The notes beneath the pieces are model-generated. The model saw only the letters and a program-made list of their open reading frames with translations. It ran no database searches and had not been told where the DNA came from. Position numbers and translations under genes: made by a program. DNA of 64,000 nt, from assembly GCF_026262505.1 (NCBI RefSeq), contig NC_067205.1, positions 10,354,001 through 10,418,000 of the forward strand. Reading direction: 5' to 3'. This DNA comes from Trichomonas vaginalis G3 (lineage: Eukaryota; Parabasalia; Trichomonadida; Trichomonadidae). Shown in pieces: positions 41,052-51,437 of this stretch; position 1 is the first letter of the stretch; each line of letters starts with the position of its first letter.

Positions 41052-42473
41052 ATGAAAGTATTCAATAGAGATCAAAATCAAAATAATATATTAGATTTAT
41101 ATCAGGAGAAACTTTTTTGTGACATAGTAATCCATTGGAAAAATGAAGAATACTATGCTCATCGATTAATTTTACAAAATTATTCTTCGTATTTCGCATC
41201 AATCTTTGAAAAATACAAAGACACGACAGATATTCCAAGAGTTGATCATGTAACAATCGAAATTAATCCTCAAAATATGTTTTCAAAAGTTATTGACATT
41301 TTATATAGTAAACCAGTTCAAATCACTGTAACAAATGTAGTTTCTATATATAAAATTTGCTGTTACTACGGAATTTATTCATTTATCGAGAATATTAAAA
41401 ATTTTATAACAAAATCTTTATCATCAAATACAGTTTTACATTATGTAACAGAATTCATTAGCTATGATATGATAGAAGAATCAAAAATTATTGTCCCATT
41501 TTTATCACAAACATTTCTTCAAATCATAAATTCAAAAACTCCACAGCAAGAAGCTGAATTAGAACAATTACTTAAATGCGTATCGAATGGTATTTTATTT
41601 TCTTACGTTATTATGGCTGATCCACTTAATTCTGCTTTGTCAGAATATGATAAGTTTTGTTTAGTTGATAAATACTCAAAAATCAAGCGATTTTCTGAAG
41701 CAGAATCTATTGAACTCGCTTCTCTTTTCAATTGGGAAGATCCAAATTCATTGAATTATTTTGTTGAATTTTCCTGCGATTGGCTACCTTTGAACATTTC
41801 TAGAAAATGCTATAGTACTTTATTATCCAGAAGAAAGAATATCATTAAAGTATTTGAATCAATTTCAGAAAATGTCAAAGAGCAAGCATCAAGATTGCAT
41901 TGCTTCCTTTGGGTTGATATTTGTTCTAAGGCTTCTATTGTTCCTGATCATCCTTCTATTAATATTTTAGATTTTATTTCTTCATTAGGAAATTCAAATG
42001 TAGAGTTTGATCCAATCAAATATTCTTACTTATTATGTAATGTACATCAAACAACATATGACATATTCCATCCAATCCAAAGTATTTTCAAAAATGATCA
42101 ATCTTATGCGATAATTGAAAGTTGTGATGATCATCCTGCAAGTATATCACTATCATTTGGAAATCATACAGTTATTACTGCAAATTCATTTACAATTTCT
42201 TGTGATATTGAAAAGAATACAAGAAAACCAAACAATATCACTACAAAGCAATACTATACTGTTCCAAATCAGTTATTAGTCAAAACTTTCTTAAATGGCA
42301 CAATTTCAAATGAATTTGAGATTTCTTCTGATCAAAACAAAATCTATCAACTTGAAAAAGTTCCAAATAGTTTTGATTCAATACTTGTTAGTATTCCTCC
42401 ATCTTTAAGTGATATCTACAAAATTTTAAGAATTCGGAATATTTCAATTGTTGGAACTGTTGATACTCAATAA
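41052..42473 (+). CDS. BTB/POZ domain protein
   Basis: 473 residues. An N-terminal BTB/POZ fold (about 15-115): LFCDIVIHWKNEEYYAHRLI, then LQNYSSYFASIFE and VSIYKICCYYGIYSFI. A helical BACK-like middle follows, and a beta-rich C-terminal region (ASISLSFGNHTVITANSF to RIRNISIVGTVD) like the discoidin-type end found in many protist BTB proteins. BTB proteins often bridge substrates to Cullin-3 ligases; this is a family inference. Intact frame, good initiator. Confidence 0.8.
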   Translation: MKVFNRDQNQNNILDLYQEKLFCDIVIHWKNEEYYAHRLILQNYSSYFASIFEKYKDTTDIPRVDHVTIEINPQNMFSKVIDILYSKPVQITVTNVVSIYKICCYYGIYSFIENIKNFITKSLSSNTVLHYVTEFISYDMIEESKIIVPFLSQTFLQIINSKTPQQEAELEQLLKCVSNGILFSYVIMADPLNSALSEYDKFCLVDKYSKIKRFSEAESIELASLFNWEDPNSLNYFVEFSCDWLPLNISRKCYSTLLSRRKNIIKVFESISENVKEQASRLHCFLWVDICSKASIVPDHPSINILDFISSLGNSNVEFDPIKYSYLLCNVHQTTYDIFHPIQSIFKNDQSYAIIESCDDHPASISLSFGNHTVITANSFTISCDIEKNTRKPNNITTKQYYTVPNQLLVKTFLNGTISNEFEISSDQNKIYQLEKVPNSFDSILVSIPPSLSDIYKILRIRNISIVGTVDTQ

Positions 42474-42937
42474 TAGATACTAGCCATATGTCCGAGCCAC
42501 CTGGATGCTAGTTTCCTTATATCTTGGATAATTAGAAAAAAATTAATTGTAATATCTCATAATGTTCACTTAAATAGTTATATCAAAAATCCACTCCATC
42601 ATTTCGATTTTTAGGCCTTTCCGGACATCGCTGCATTATTTATTTTTATTCATTTTGTTTTGTTGTTTCTAAATAAATTATCTAAGTTGGACGAAAGGTG
42701 GACAATAGTATTGAATATTAAAAGGTGGCTATTTTTGAGAGAACTCATTGATTTCCTTTCAATAATGTCCACCTTGGAGCAAGCAGTTAGTGTAAAAATT
42801 GAATTATTGATGATTTTTTTCTTTTATTTGCCCTATTTTGGAATTATTGATGATGATTGATTCATTTATAAATTATATGGAACATATTTTGTAAAGTTGT
42901 AAAAAATTTGAAAAGTGACTAATGATTTTGATGTGAA
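42474..42937. other. Noncoding spacer with a small inverted repeat
   Basis: At 42695-42775 AAGGTGGACAATAGTATTGA pairs with TTTCAATAATGTCCACCTT; the arms are imperfect with about 45 bases between. It may be a small MITE relic or a 3' structure. No coding sequence. Confidence 0.45.
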
Positions 42938-43349
42938 AATGTTATTATGTCAAATATCATCAAGATTTCAGTACATATTTTGATGGAGTTTGTACACACG
43001 TGCGAAATGGTTCTTTTACAGATAGCAAAAACTACTGTGTTGAAGAATGTTTCTTTAAAAACCTTAATAATTGTGCAGTGTATTCATCAGGTGATTGTAA
43101 TTTTCTATTTGAAGATAGTTCATTTATTAGTGTATCATCTCAGTCCGGTGCTGGGGGCGCCGTTTACACTTCAAAAGTAGAACATGTACACAACAGAATT
43201 TGTTCTATAAATTGTTCGACAACAAGTGCTGCACACTATTGCTTTAGTTGGTCATCTAAAGGATTAAACAAAAATTATATTATTGAAAGTTCCATATCAA
43301 TGTCTTCAAAAAATCCTATTGGACACGAACCTTTAAGTTTTTATCGAGG
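42938..43349 (+). pseudogene. 5' part of a broken surface gene, cut by the MULE-like element
   Basis: Encodes YFDGVCTHVRNGSFTDSKN, then CVEECFFKNLNNCAVYSSGD and a Gly-rich GAGGAVYTS. The Cys-x-Phe turns resemble the beta-helix surface family seen at 3946-5126. The frame begins after a stop without an ATG, so the 5' end is already lost. Coding runs straight into the 10-bp target duplication at 43350. Confidence 0.6.
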
Positions 43350-43359
43350 AATTCAATAC
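43350..43359. repeat. Left target-site duplication of the MULE-like element
   Basis: AATTCAATAC, repeated exactly at 46568-46577. Ten bases fits Mutator-like elements (8-11 bp). Confidence 0.85.
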
Positions 43360-43422
43360 GAGTCTATATTAAAAAGTGACTTTTTTTAATACGACCTCTC
43401 AATTTATTATCACTTTTTCATC
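43360..43422 (+). repeat. Left terminal inverted repeat of the MULE-like element
   Basis: 63 bp, about 3 mismatches to the inverse of 46505-46567. It ends at TATCACTTTTTCATC. Confidence 0.85.
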
Positions 43423-44361
43423 TTTTTTTATGTGATTTGTCTATATAATGTGGGATTGCGCATATGATCAGAACTCATTCTTGTGATGATCATATTATGC
43501 AATGGGCATACTATTAAAGTTATATAAAAATCAATATTAAGCATTTAGCAATATATTAATGTTTACTATAACAATTAAATTAGATATAATTAGGGGAATA
43601 TATATATAAAATGGTAATGACTATAATTGAATTTTGATCAAGATGCTAATTTGAATTAGAATGAATATATCGAATACACATATTTTTATTATTATATATG
43701 CGTTATATTGTGTTATTGATGATTATTGTTCAGTAAATATAGTCAGATATCGGATATTTTGCAATTGAAATTAAATTATTAAATGATTAATAGATAAAAA
43801 TAGGATTTGATGATAGACGTTAGATATATATTATGATATACTTAGAAATACATGTATTTGGATTCATAATGAAGGAAATTAAACATATTATATGTTTTTG
43901 ATATGAAAAGAAGAGTTAGTAACGTATATAAATTAATATATGGTTACATATTATAGAATTAATATTCAAACTGATAGATAAATGATATTAAGAGTCAAAA
44001 ATTCAAAGAAATCTTACTTTTTTGTATCATTCAAAATTGAATGTAATAAAATCATATTGAAAATAAATTAAGGATTTTCGCCATATTTTTGATATAATAT
44101 ATTATTGAACTCTTTATTGTATTTTTATTGCTTTCAATTTTGAGACAACTTTTGATAAAAAAAATCTTTTCAAAATTACTAGATATTTATTTTGTTATTC
44201 AAATAATGTTCGTTATAAAATTATTTTATAAAAGTTTGAAGGAGATTTCAAAAATTCATTCCTTATTTAATTTAGTGAGACCTTATGTTATTTAAATAAA
44301 TCAACCGATAAATTTCCTAATAGGTGTCAAAAGATTAATTCACATCCAAGTCAAATTATGC

Positions 44362-44418
44362 TATAATGTATGTAGATGAGGACTGTCTTCAAGGCAGTCC
44401 TCATCTACCTACATTATA
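44362..44418. ncRNA. Stem-loop a (23-bp stem)
   Basis: TATAATGTA, one mismatch, GTAGATGAGGACTG, a 9-base loop, then the exact inverse. If transcribed, it would fold into a nearly perfect hairpin. Same element as the large array. Confidence 0.6.
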
Positions 44419-44439
44419 TAACCATGTTTCCCATATTTT

Positions 44440-44580
44440 TATTTGAATGTGAATGTGTAATTCTCAATTCCAAGACTGAGTGCATGGTTGCAGCGGGTTA
44501 CTATATGCTCTTGCATCCATGTAGTCAGATCTGGAAATTGGCTTACTTTTCCTTTCGATGCGAATGTGACTAATACTTTT
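44440..44580. ncRNA. Stem-loop b, long and imperfect
   Basis: CAATTCCAAGACTGAG/GCATGG on the left pairs imperfectly with CCATGTAGTCAGATCTGGAA on the right. With a and c it gives a short-long-short order, the same as in the main array. Pairing is only approximate. Confidence 0.35.
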
Positions 44581-44588
44581 CCAATTGC

Positions 44589-44636
44589 GCACATATAAGT
44601 GCAGGGTACATCACTTGTACCCTGCATTTATGTGTG
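44589..44636. ncRNA. Stem-loop c (about 20-bp stem)
   Basis: CACATATAAGTGCAGGGTAC with a 5-base loop and the inverse TGTACCCTGCATTTATGTGT; one or two mismatches. Confidence 0.6.
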
Positions 44637-45060
44637 AAGAACTGAAAAATGACGTACTTTTCATGAAGAATTTCACATCGTTATTTTATTTTGGAAAGGA
44701 GTTTAAATTTGTATGCTATTGTTCTATTACATTGCAAATGCAACTTCCTTTCATCAATAATTTCATTTTAATAAATTATAAATATCACATTTAGCATAAA
44801 ATTCTCAAATAATACTCACTTTCTCATTTTGATCATAAATATTGATACTTTATAAATACAAAATTTTTTAATTCTTTATTTTTCCTATGAAATTTGTAGT
44901 TTTTTCTTTGAATTTCCGAATTTTCAATTTTTTTTGGAAATTTTTATTCAATTCGGCTCTATTTTATTCTATTCTTTATATATAATAATTTTATTCAAGT
45001 TTATTATTTAAAAATTTCAATACATACGATAATTTTTCATTCAATTTTTAAACGAATGTT

Positions 45061-45101
45061 TTGATGGGATGAGCTTACTGAGCATAAGCTCATCCCATCA
45101 A
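45061..45101. ncRNA. Stem-loop H1 at the head of the array
   Basis: TTGATGGGATGAGCTTA, a 7-base loop, then its exact inverse: a perfect 17-bp stem, unrelated in sequence to the repeated stems behind it. Confidence 0.65.
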
Positions 45102-45114
45102 GATATTGCATCAA

Positions 45115-46102
45115 AACTCTGGCCTTCATCAAGGCCAGAGTTCATAATTCATCACCTCAGTGCCAAGTTCCTCGAAGGTCGTCCTCATTAGGATCGATCC
45201 GAGAGGAACTTGGCACTGAATGAAATTCACAAGCTCTGGTCTCAGAAAATGCCAGAGCTTCGCAAGCAATCCTCGGGGCTGGTTTCCTCAAAGACCGCCC
45301 TGATTCAGGGCGGCCGGAGAGGAATCCAGTCCCGAGAGAGCGTTTATAGGAAGCTCTGGCCTTTTTCTGAGACCAGAGCCTGCAAATACAATCCTCAGGG
45401 CCGAGTTTGAGGGAGATCGTCCGCATTTTTGACGATCCCCTCTCCTCTCGGCCCTGAAAGACCAATAGACAAAGGTTCTGGCCTCAACAGGAACCAGGGC
45501 CTCGCATACAATTCTCAGGGCCGGCTTTCTCAAATGCCGTCCTGATCTAGGGCGGCAGGAGAGAAGTCCGGCCCTGGAAAGCAGTAAATTCGAAGCTCTG
45601 GTCTCTGCAGAGGCCATGGCCTGCAAGTACAATCCTCAGGGTGTAGTTTCGACCTGATAGTCCCTCATGAGGACGACCAAGTTAAAACTCTGCCATGAAA
45701 GAAAGGAACATGCATGCTCTGGAGCCTTATGAGGCCAAGGCTTCCAATACAGTCCTAGAGGCCGAGTTTTCTGAGAATTTCCACATCACGGACAATTCTC
45801 AGCGGAATCCGGCCCTTGGGATCATTAAATACGAAGCTCTAGCCTTTCTTGATGCCAGAGTCTGCAAGGTTAATCCTCAGGGCTGAGTTTGAGGGAGATC
45901 ACCATTATCAAGGACGGTCTCCTCTCTCTTCAGCCCTGAAACACCTACGGACACAGGATCTGGCTGTTGCTGAGGCCAAAGCTTCGCTTCCTAATCTCAG
46001 GGCCGTTTTTCTCAATTGCCGTCTTGTTCTTGGCGGCAGGAGAGGAATCCAGCCCTGGAATCGATAAATACGAATCTGTGGCCTCATTATAGACCAGGGC
46101 CT
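45115..46102. ncRNA. Array of 17 alternating stem-loops, period about 120 bp
   Basis: Nine short stem-loops (about 28 bases, core CTCTGG...CCAGAG) start near 45115, 45231, 45353, 45473, 45593, 45715, 45834, 45956 and 46073. Eight long ones (about 62 bases, outer stem of CAGGGCC...GGCCCTG type, with an inner stem) start near 45158, 45272, 45396, 45516, 45636, 45754, 45878 and 45998. The tract is far richer in G+C than its surroundings. Stems differ in sequence between units, yet mostly stay paired; the unit at 45636 is the most decayed. It could be a structured RNA, a small-RNA precursor or a protein-binding DNA array. Classed as ncRNA only because of the stems; transcription is not shown. Confidence 0.55.
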
Positions 46103-46504
46103 TCAATTTATTTTATATAATATTTTTTTTATTTAATATTTTTTTTCAATGATTTGTTTTTAAAGATTATTGATACAGTATTTTTTAATATTTAAGTAAA
46201 ATAGCAAAATACCCTTTGAAAAACTATTGTCAGACAATATTATATAATCTCTATATTCATTCATAAAAAAATACGTCTAGTAATGCTCTGCATAAGTGGA
46301 CAATAAAGTAATAAGATTGCTCTTTTATATAATAGAATGCAATTGCTCATTTATTAAGGATATATTTATAATCAATTGTGATCTATTTAAGAAAAATAAG
46401 AAAACAGCACCAAATTCATATAGATGCATCTGTATATTCTATATTTTATAGCCGCACTATTACAATTGTTGAAACTAAATCCTAATATCCTCCGCTCATT
46501 AATT

Positions 46505-46567
46505 GATGAAAAAGTGATAAAAATTTGAGAGGTCATATTAAAAAAAGTCACTTTTTAATATAGACTC
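46505..46567 (-). repeat. Right terminal inverted repeat of the MULE-like element
   Basis: Inverse of 43360-43422, ending TAATATAGACTC, followed by the second AATTCAATAC. Confidence 0.85.
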
Positions 46568-46577
46568 AATTCAATAC
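46568..46577. repeat. Right target-site duplication of the MULE-like element
   Basis: AATTCAATAC, same as 43350-43359. Confidence 0.85.
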
Positions 46578-47083
46578 TTAACGAAAATAAATATTTCCTA
46601 TTATAGAACGATTTCAACATGCGGATACTCTTTACAAGAGTCACAGTTAGATTCAAACTCTACTTATAATTCAATAATAAATAATACATCAACAGATGAT
46701 TATTGTATTTATGATATTTTTTTTATCGTGTTAAAATAAATATATTTAAGTGTAACATAATTAATAACTCAGTAAAAGATAAAGTTATCAGTGTCCGTTC
46801 ATGTTTTCAATTAAATATTGAAGAATGCAACATCATTGATAACTCTGGTGCTAATACTTTTGTCCTTGAAATGCCAGATGATAATGCAGAAGTAATTAAA
46901 TGTTACCTTAGAAATAATAAAAAAGGATCAGGAAATGTAGTTTTTATAAAAAATTATAACGAAGAAATAAATTATGAACTAAAACATCTTTCAGAAGAAC
47001 AATGTCTAACAAAAGATTTAGTTCTTAATAATAGTTATTCAATTTCAAGCCAATTTTATTTTTTTATTATTTTAATATTTTAA
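46578..47083 (+). pseudogene. 3' part of the broken surface gene
   Basis: Coding resumes behind the element with STCGYSLQESQLDSNSTYNS, and in another frame CNIINNSVKDKVISVRSCF and IEECNIIDNSGANTFVLEM. The Cys-Asn-Ile-Ile-x-Asn turns match the 5' part and the family at 3.9 kb. A frame change lies near 46725, so the gene was or became non-functional apart from the insertion. It ends at a stop at 47083 without a membrane anchor. Confidence 0.55.
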
Positions 47084-47218
47084 TTTCAAATAAAGGATAT
47101 ATTATTACTTCCCTCAGAAATAAGTGAATATGAAATCTTCAATCAAACTTGAAGGAATATGTATTTTTCAACCTTGATAATCCTGTAAAGCTTTCAATTT
47201 CCACTATAGTTTTAACTA

Positions 47219-48268
47219 AGGGTTTCGTTTTGCTAAAATTGTCACTTTTATAGCATATTTGTTTTTGGATGTTTTGCGAAACCAAAAAAAACTATGATAT
47301 ACAATGTGTGTGTAAAGAAAATACTTTATTTACTAGTTAAAAAATCATTTGGTATTGATCAAGTTATTTTTTCTGGATAAGATATTATATGGATAATTGG
47401 ATAGAAAATACAATTATATAATCTTGTACCTGGTTTAATTAAGCTAATTGTCATCAGAACCTTGTAATTTTTATGAATTTCAGATTTTCTTTTCATTACT
47501 GCTTTTCTTAATAGGTCAAGTTCTTATTTACGTTATAAAGTATGATATTTACAAATATCAAGTTATCATGTTTTTTGAGAAATTATGAGAAACAAACAAA
47601 AATGAAAAAGATAGGAATAGCAATAAATAGTGATGTGGGTATAGAAAATGTAAGAGATATGAATGCAAAGCAATCAGTATTTAGGATATTGACCATAGAT
47701 TTCGAAAAAAAAATGCTGCATATTGAGCGAAAACTATGATTATATTATAAGGCTGTCATTTAAAGCATAATGAAACTATTCCCTTTTCATTTTAATCGAA
47801 TAAGATAGTAAAGATTTTTGAATTAGCTAGAAACTGATGAGATGTTTTCACAAATCAGATTTCTAATCTCTATAATGCATAATTCACTCAATATCTCAAT
47901 TTTGATATTGCGAGATATTTTTGCTATCGGTTTCGCAATTTTGACACAATAGCAAGAGGGTTCTATAAGCATTATTATCAACGTAGAATCTGAATATCAT
48001 ATCAGAAAATGTCGCAAATCTGACATTTACCCGACAAAATAGCAAAAATAATTGAATACTTTTCGCAAAAACTTTAAAAATCGATAAAAATATGAAATAT
48101 AGATATTAAAGAGACTTTTTATATAATATTCATAAAGATTTTCCAAAAATATGATACCACAAAATTAAAAAAGTGACGTCTTGAGTGGAGTCAAAGGTCG
48201 AAATTGCTAGCTAAATGTTTTTTTAGCGAAATTGCGTATTGTACGTTTTTTTCGCAAAACGAAACCCT
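47219..48268. mobile_element. MITE with TA target duplication
   Basis: A 1050-bp element with inverted ends AGGGTTTCGTTTTGC (15 bp perfect, then about 5 more imperfect) between TA at 47217-47218 and TA at 48269-48270. No coding capacity. The motif TTTCGCAA or its inverse recurs near 47273, 47931, 48061 and 48251, with partial forms elsewhere, as expected of transposase-binding sites. It fits a Tc1/mariner-type non-autonomous element and ends 88 bp before CFAP58 copy 2, so it may supply its upstream region. Confidence 0.7.
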
Positions 48269-48356
48269 TATTTTAACTTTCTTTTATCCATCAATATCGA
48301 ATTTTGATGTTTGTCAGAAATTTTTGTAAATTTCCGTTTGAAAATTACTAATTCAG

Positions 48357-51227
48357 ATGAATGTTGCTAATTCTATAGCAGATGCTGAAGAATTAGTCAA
48401 CTTCGCTGAATTAGAACAAAGTTTTAGTCGTGTTGTTCAAGATATGGTAAATGATAAATCATTAGAAAAGTTTCGAATAGAATATGAAAAACTTCACGAA
48501 GCTTTAATTGCATCTCACGAACATAATAAGATTCTAGTAGCAAAATGCAATGAACTTAATGATGATATTTTGAAAAATGCTAAACAAATTACAAATATAA
48601 TATCATTAACACAGGCAGATCAACGAACAATCAATACACTAAGACAAGAATTCGAGAAAGCATGGGTAATTGTCGAAGAATCTACAAATAAAGAACAACA
48701 AGCTCGTAGAATTATTAATAATTTAAAAGAAGAAGTTGATAATCTTTCAAATCTAATTGCGAAAAGCGGAAACATACATGATGATCCAGAAATCTCAATG
48801 CAAGATGTCGAAAAAGAGATCAATGAAATTAAAACAGAAATTAATACAAATAGAGACTTAATTTCTCAAATTACAGACGACATATCAACATCACGAACAA
48901 AATTTTACGAAATAAAAGATGAAATAAAGAAAATTAAGCCTCAAATCGAGATTGACGAACAAGATATACAAGATACTCTCAGAAACATCGAATCTATACA
49001 CGGAGAAAGTGTCGAAGTACATAACAAAGTGGGTGATATACAAATAGAAATTACAAAATCAAACTTATCTTCAAATGAAATAAATGATCAGTATAATAGC
49101 AAAAAAGAAGACTTAAAAGAACTTAACAGACGCTTAGAAAACGTTAAAAACTCAATGGCCATATATATTGATGAACGTGCAAGTATAGATGCCGTTGTAA
49201 ATCAATTAAAAATTAATTTACACGAAGCACAGACTCAAACCAAATATTATGAACGACAATTCAATGATAAAAATGCCAAATATAATGATATAGTTGAAAA
49301 CAGTAAGGATTTACCGCAAAAAATCGTTGAATTAGATTCAGAAGCAAAAGATTTGATACTAGATCAAGCTGAAATAAAGAAATACAAAGAGAAACTTACA
49401 GAAGCAAAGCTGGACTATCGCATGTGCCTTGCAAAGAACAGAGATATGACTTTGGACGCGAAAAGAGAAATTAATGGGGAAATTCTTGATGCGAGAAGAT
49501 ACAGATTGAAAGCGGATACAGTTGAAAAACAAACTCGAGAGATCGAAAAATCCATTGCAAATGAAGTTTCTGAAAGTCAACATCAAGTATTACAACAAGA
49601 TTCAGCAAAAAAAGACATAAATAACCAGAAACTAACAATAAATGAGTTACTAAAAATTATTGAACAGATAAGAGAAGAAATTCGATCAAGTATTGATGAA
49701 TCTCGAGAATCAAATAACAATCTTCAGCAACAAGAAGCAAAAATAGAAGCTACTAAGAAGAAAATAGATGAAGCGAACATAAAACTGAACGAAATCCAGT
49801 TAAACATCAAGAAAGTCTCTCAATCAAGAGATATAATGAGAAATGAAAGAGATTTTGTAGGCCAAAAATTGAAAATTGAAAGAAGCCAAACAGATGGAAT
49901 CAAAAAATCATATGAGACAAGCAAAAGACAGACTGAAAGCCTCAAGGATGAAATAATGACACTCGATGAACAAGGTGTACGTGAGCACTTGGAATTACTC
50001 CATTTCGAGAACGAATTGGAAGAATTAGAAAAAGTAAATGAAAAAACAAGAAATGACACTTTTTTGAAACATTCTGAAGCAAAAGTCATGGAGAAAAACG
50101 TGTTAAATCATAGACATATTCTCCAAGAAGCAGAAGTAGACATAGAGAGTATGAAAAGGAACATATCAAATGTTCAACAATCGATTTCTTTGATACAAAA
50201 TACAATTGCAGAAAAATTGGTTGAAAAAAGAAATCAAAATTCAAGTATTATAGCAATGAACAATATTCTAAATCAAAATGTTCATTCCTTTGATTCATTA
50301 GTTGCTAAAATCCTTGAAAGTAAGGAAATATTAAGTAGAGAGCTAGAAAGACAAAATTTACTAAAAAGAAAAGTTGAAATTATGAAAGCTTTGAAAAGTG
50401 AAGTGACCAGATTAGAAAAAGAATTAGTTACAGCGGAGAGTTATGAAGCAGCAATAGTCGAAGAACTTCAAACACCTATTACTATACCCAAATGGATATT
50501 CCTTGATGCAACAAACCCTGAATTAGCATCATTAATGAGAATGAAATTGACACTTTTAAATGAAATTGCTGATAAAATGGATCTACAAGCAAAACTTAAA
50601 ATAAAACGTCAACAGTTAGACGATAAACTAGAAAAGGAAACTAAAAAGATTGTTAAAATAAGAGGAACGGTTTTTGAAGAAGAATATAGTTTATTACAAA
50701 ACGAACTTAAAAGGAAAAACAGAGAACTATCAATTATGCAGAAAAGATTCGAGAAAACATCAGTAGATGTAAATGAAAGGTTCGAAGAAATAGAAAGTGC
50801 AAGATCTGAACTGAGACAAGAAAGAAATGAATACCAGGTACTGAAACAAAGAACAATGTCTGCAAGACAATCCATTTCTAACAATGGAAAAGAAGAAAGA
50901 ATGTCAAAAGGAAAATTTAAATTTAATGAAAGAGTAAAAGGAAGAGATTTGATGTATGTTGGTGGTGGATTTGCTTATGGTAGAACACAGAATGTTCCTC
51001 TTATACAGCCACAAGCAAAGAAAGAAAAATTCCTGCCAACAATCAATTTACAAGATAAAGATGACTTAAGAAGAAAACGAGCATCGAAGTGCAGTGAACC
51101 GATATCAAATAGGAATTCAACAACAGAGGAATTTAATGTTAGACCTCCTTCAGGAAGAACAAAGAAATCAAAGAATCCAAGAAGTTCGAGAAGAAGAATG
51201 AAAAAGCCAGATGATGAAACATATTAA
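48357..51227 (+). CDS. CFAP58: CFAP58-like axonemal coiled-coil protein, copy 2
   Basis: 956 residues. The N-terminal block FRIEYEKLHEALIASHEHNK and KCNELNDDILKNAKQI, then LTQADQRTINTLRQEFEKAW, is a closer match to canonical CFAP58 than copy 1. Coiled coil runs to about residue 840. A C-terminal MYVGGGFAYG tag and a long basic Ser/Arg/Lys tail (RTKKSKNPRSSRRRMKKP) follow. Likely role in the flagellar axoneme, as for copy 1. The two copies have the same layout but are well diverged, so the duplication is old. ATG at 48357 begins right after CTAATTCAG. Confidence 0.87.
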   Translation: MNVANSIADAEELVNFAELEQSFSRVVQDMVNDKSLEKFRIEYEKLHEALIASHEHNKILVAKCNELNDDILKNAKQITNIISLTQADQRTINTLRQEFEKAWVIVEESTNKEQQARRIINNLKEEVDNLSNLIAKSGNIHDDPEISMQDVEKEINEIKTEINTNRDLISQITDDISTSRTKFYEIKDEIKKIKPQIEIDEQDIQDTLRNIESIHGESVEVHNKVGDIQIEITKSNLSSNEINDQYNSKKEDLKELNRRLENVKNSMAIYIDERASIDAVVNQLKINLHEAQTQTKYYERQFNDKNAKYNDIVENSKDLPQKIVELDSEAKDLILDQAEIKKYKEKLTEAKLDYRMCLAKNRDMTLDAKREINGEILDARRYRLKADTVEKQTREIEKSIANEVSESQHQVLQQDSAKKDINNQKLTINELLKIIEQIREEIRSSIDESRESNNNLQQQEAKIEATKKKIDEANIKLNEIQLNIKKVSQSRDIMRNERDFVGQKLKIERSQTDGIKKSYETSKRQTESLKDEIMTLDEQGVREHLELLHFENELEELEKVNEKTRNDTFLKHSEAKVMEKNVLNHRHILQEAEVDIESMKRNISNVQQSISLIQNTIAEKLVEKRNQNSSIIAMNNILNQNVHSFDSLVAKILESKEILSRELERQNLLKRKVEIMKALKSEVTRLEKELVTAESYEAAIVEELQTPITIPKWIFLDATNPELASLMRMKLTLLNEIADKMDLQAKLKIKRQQLDDKLEKETKKIVKIRGTVFEEEYSLLQNELKRKNRELSIMQKRFEKTSVDVNERFEEIESARSELRQERNEYQVLKQRTMSARQSISNNGKEERMSKGKFKFNERVKGRDLMYVGGGFAYGRTQNVPLIQPQAKKEKFLPTINLQDKDDLRRKRASKCSEPISNRNSTTEEFNVRPPSGRTKKSKNPRSSRRRMKKPDDETY

Positions 51228-51437
51228 TCTTAATATATATTGTTTGTAAATTAAATATGTTATGTATGTTATTTTATTATTTTTTTATTTAAGAAATTTC
51301 AATAAATATAAGGGTTTATTCTTGGAGTTTTTATATCCTCCAAAAACTATTTCGTTTGGATAATCCTAAATCTTAAATTTCTTAAAAAATAAAAAAAAAA
51401 ATATTTGTTTAAATGAATTCCCTAAATTTCTTTTAGT

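Larger units (their letters stand above)
43360..46567. mobile_element. Non-autonomous MULE-like element carrying a stem-loop array
   Basis: A 3208-bp element with inverted ends of about 63 bp that begin GAGTCTATATTAAAAAGTGA and a perfect 10-bp target duplication, inserted in a surface gene. No transposase or other coding sequence is visible. The left third is very A+T-rich filler; 44362-44636 holds three stem-loops; 45061-46102 holds a G+C-rich array of paired stem-loops; the right 400 bp are again A+T-rich. MULE status is inferred from the duplication length and ends; Trichomonas is known to carry MULEs. Confidence 0.75.

Noticed and set aside
45157-46067. Open frames over the stem-loop array
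   Set aside because: They occur on both strands because the G+C-rich tract lacks stops, change composition from unit to unit and have no start context.
47542-47739. 65-codon frame inside the MITE
   Set aside because: No family resemblance; the element is non-coding as far as I can see.
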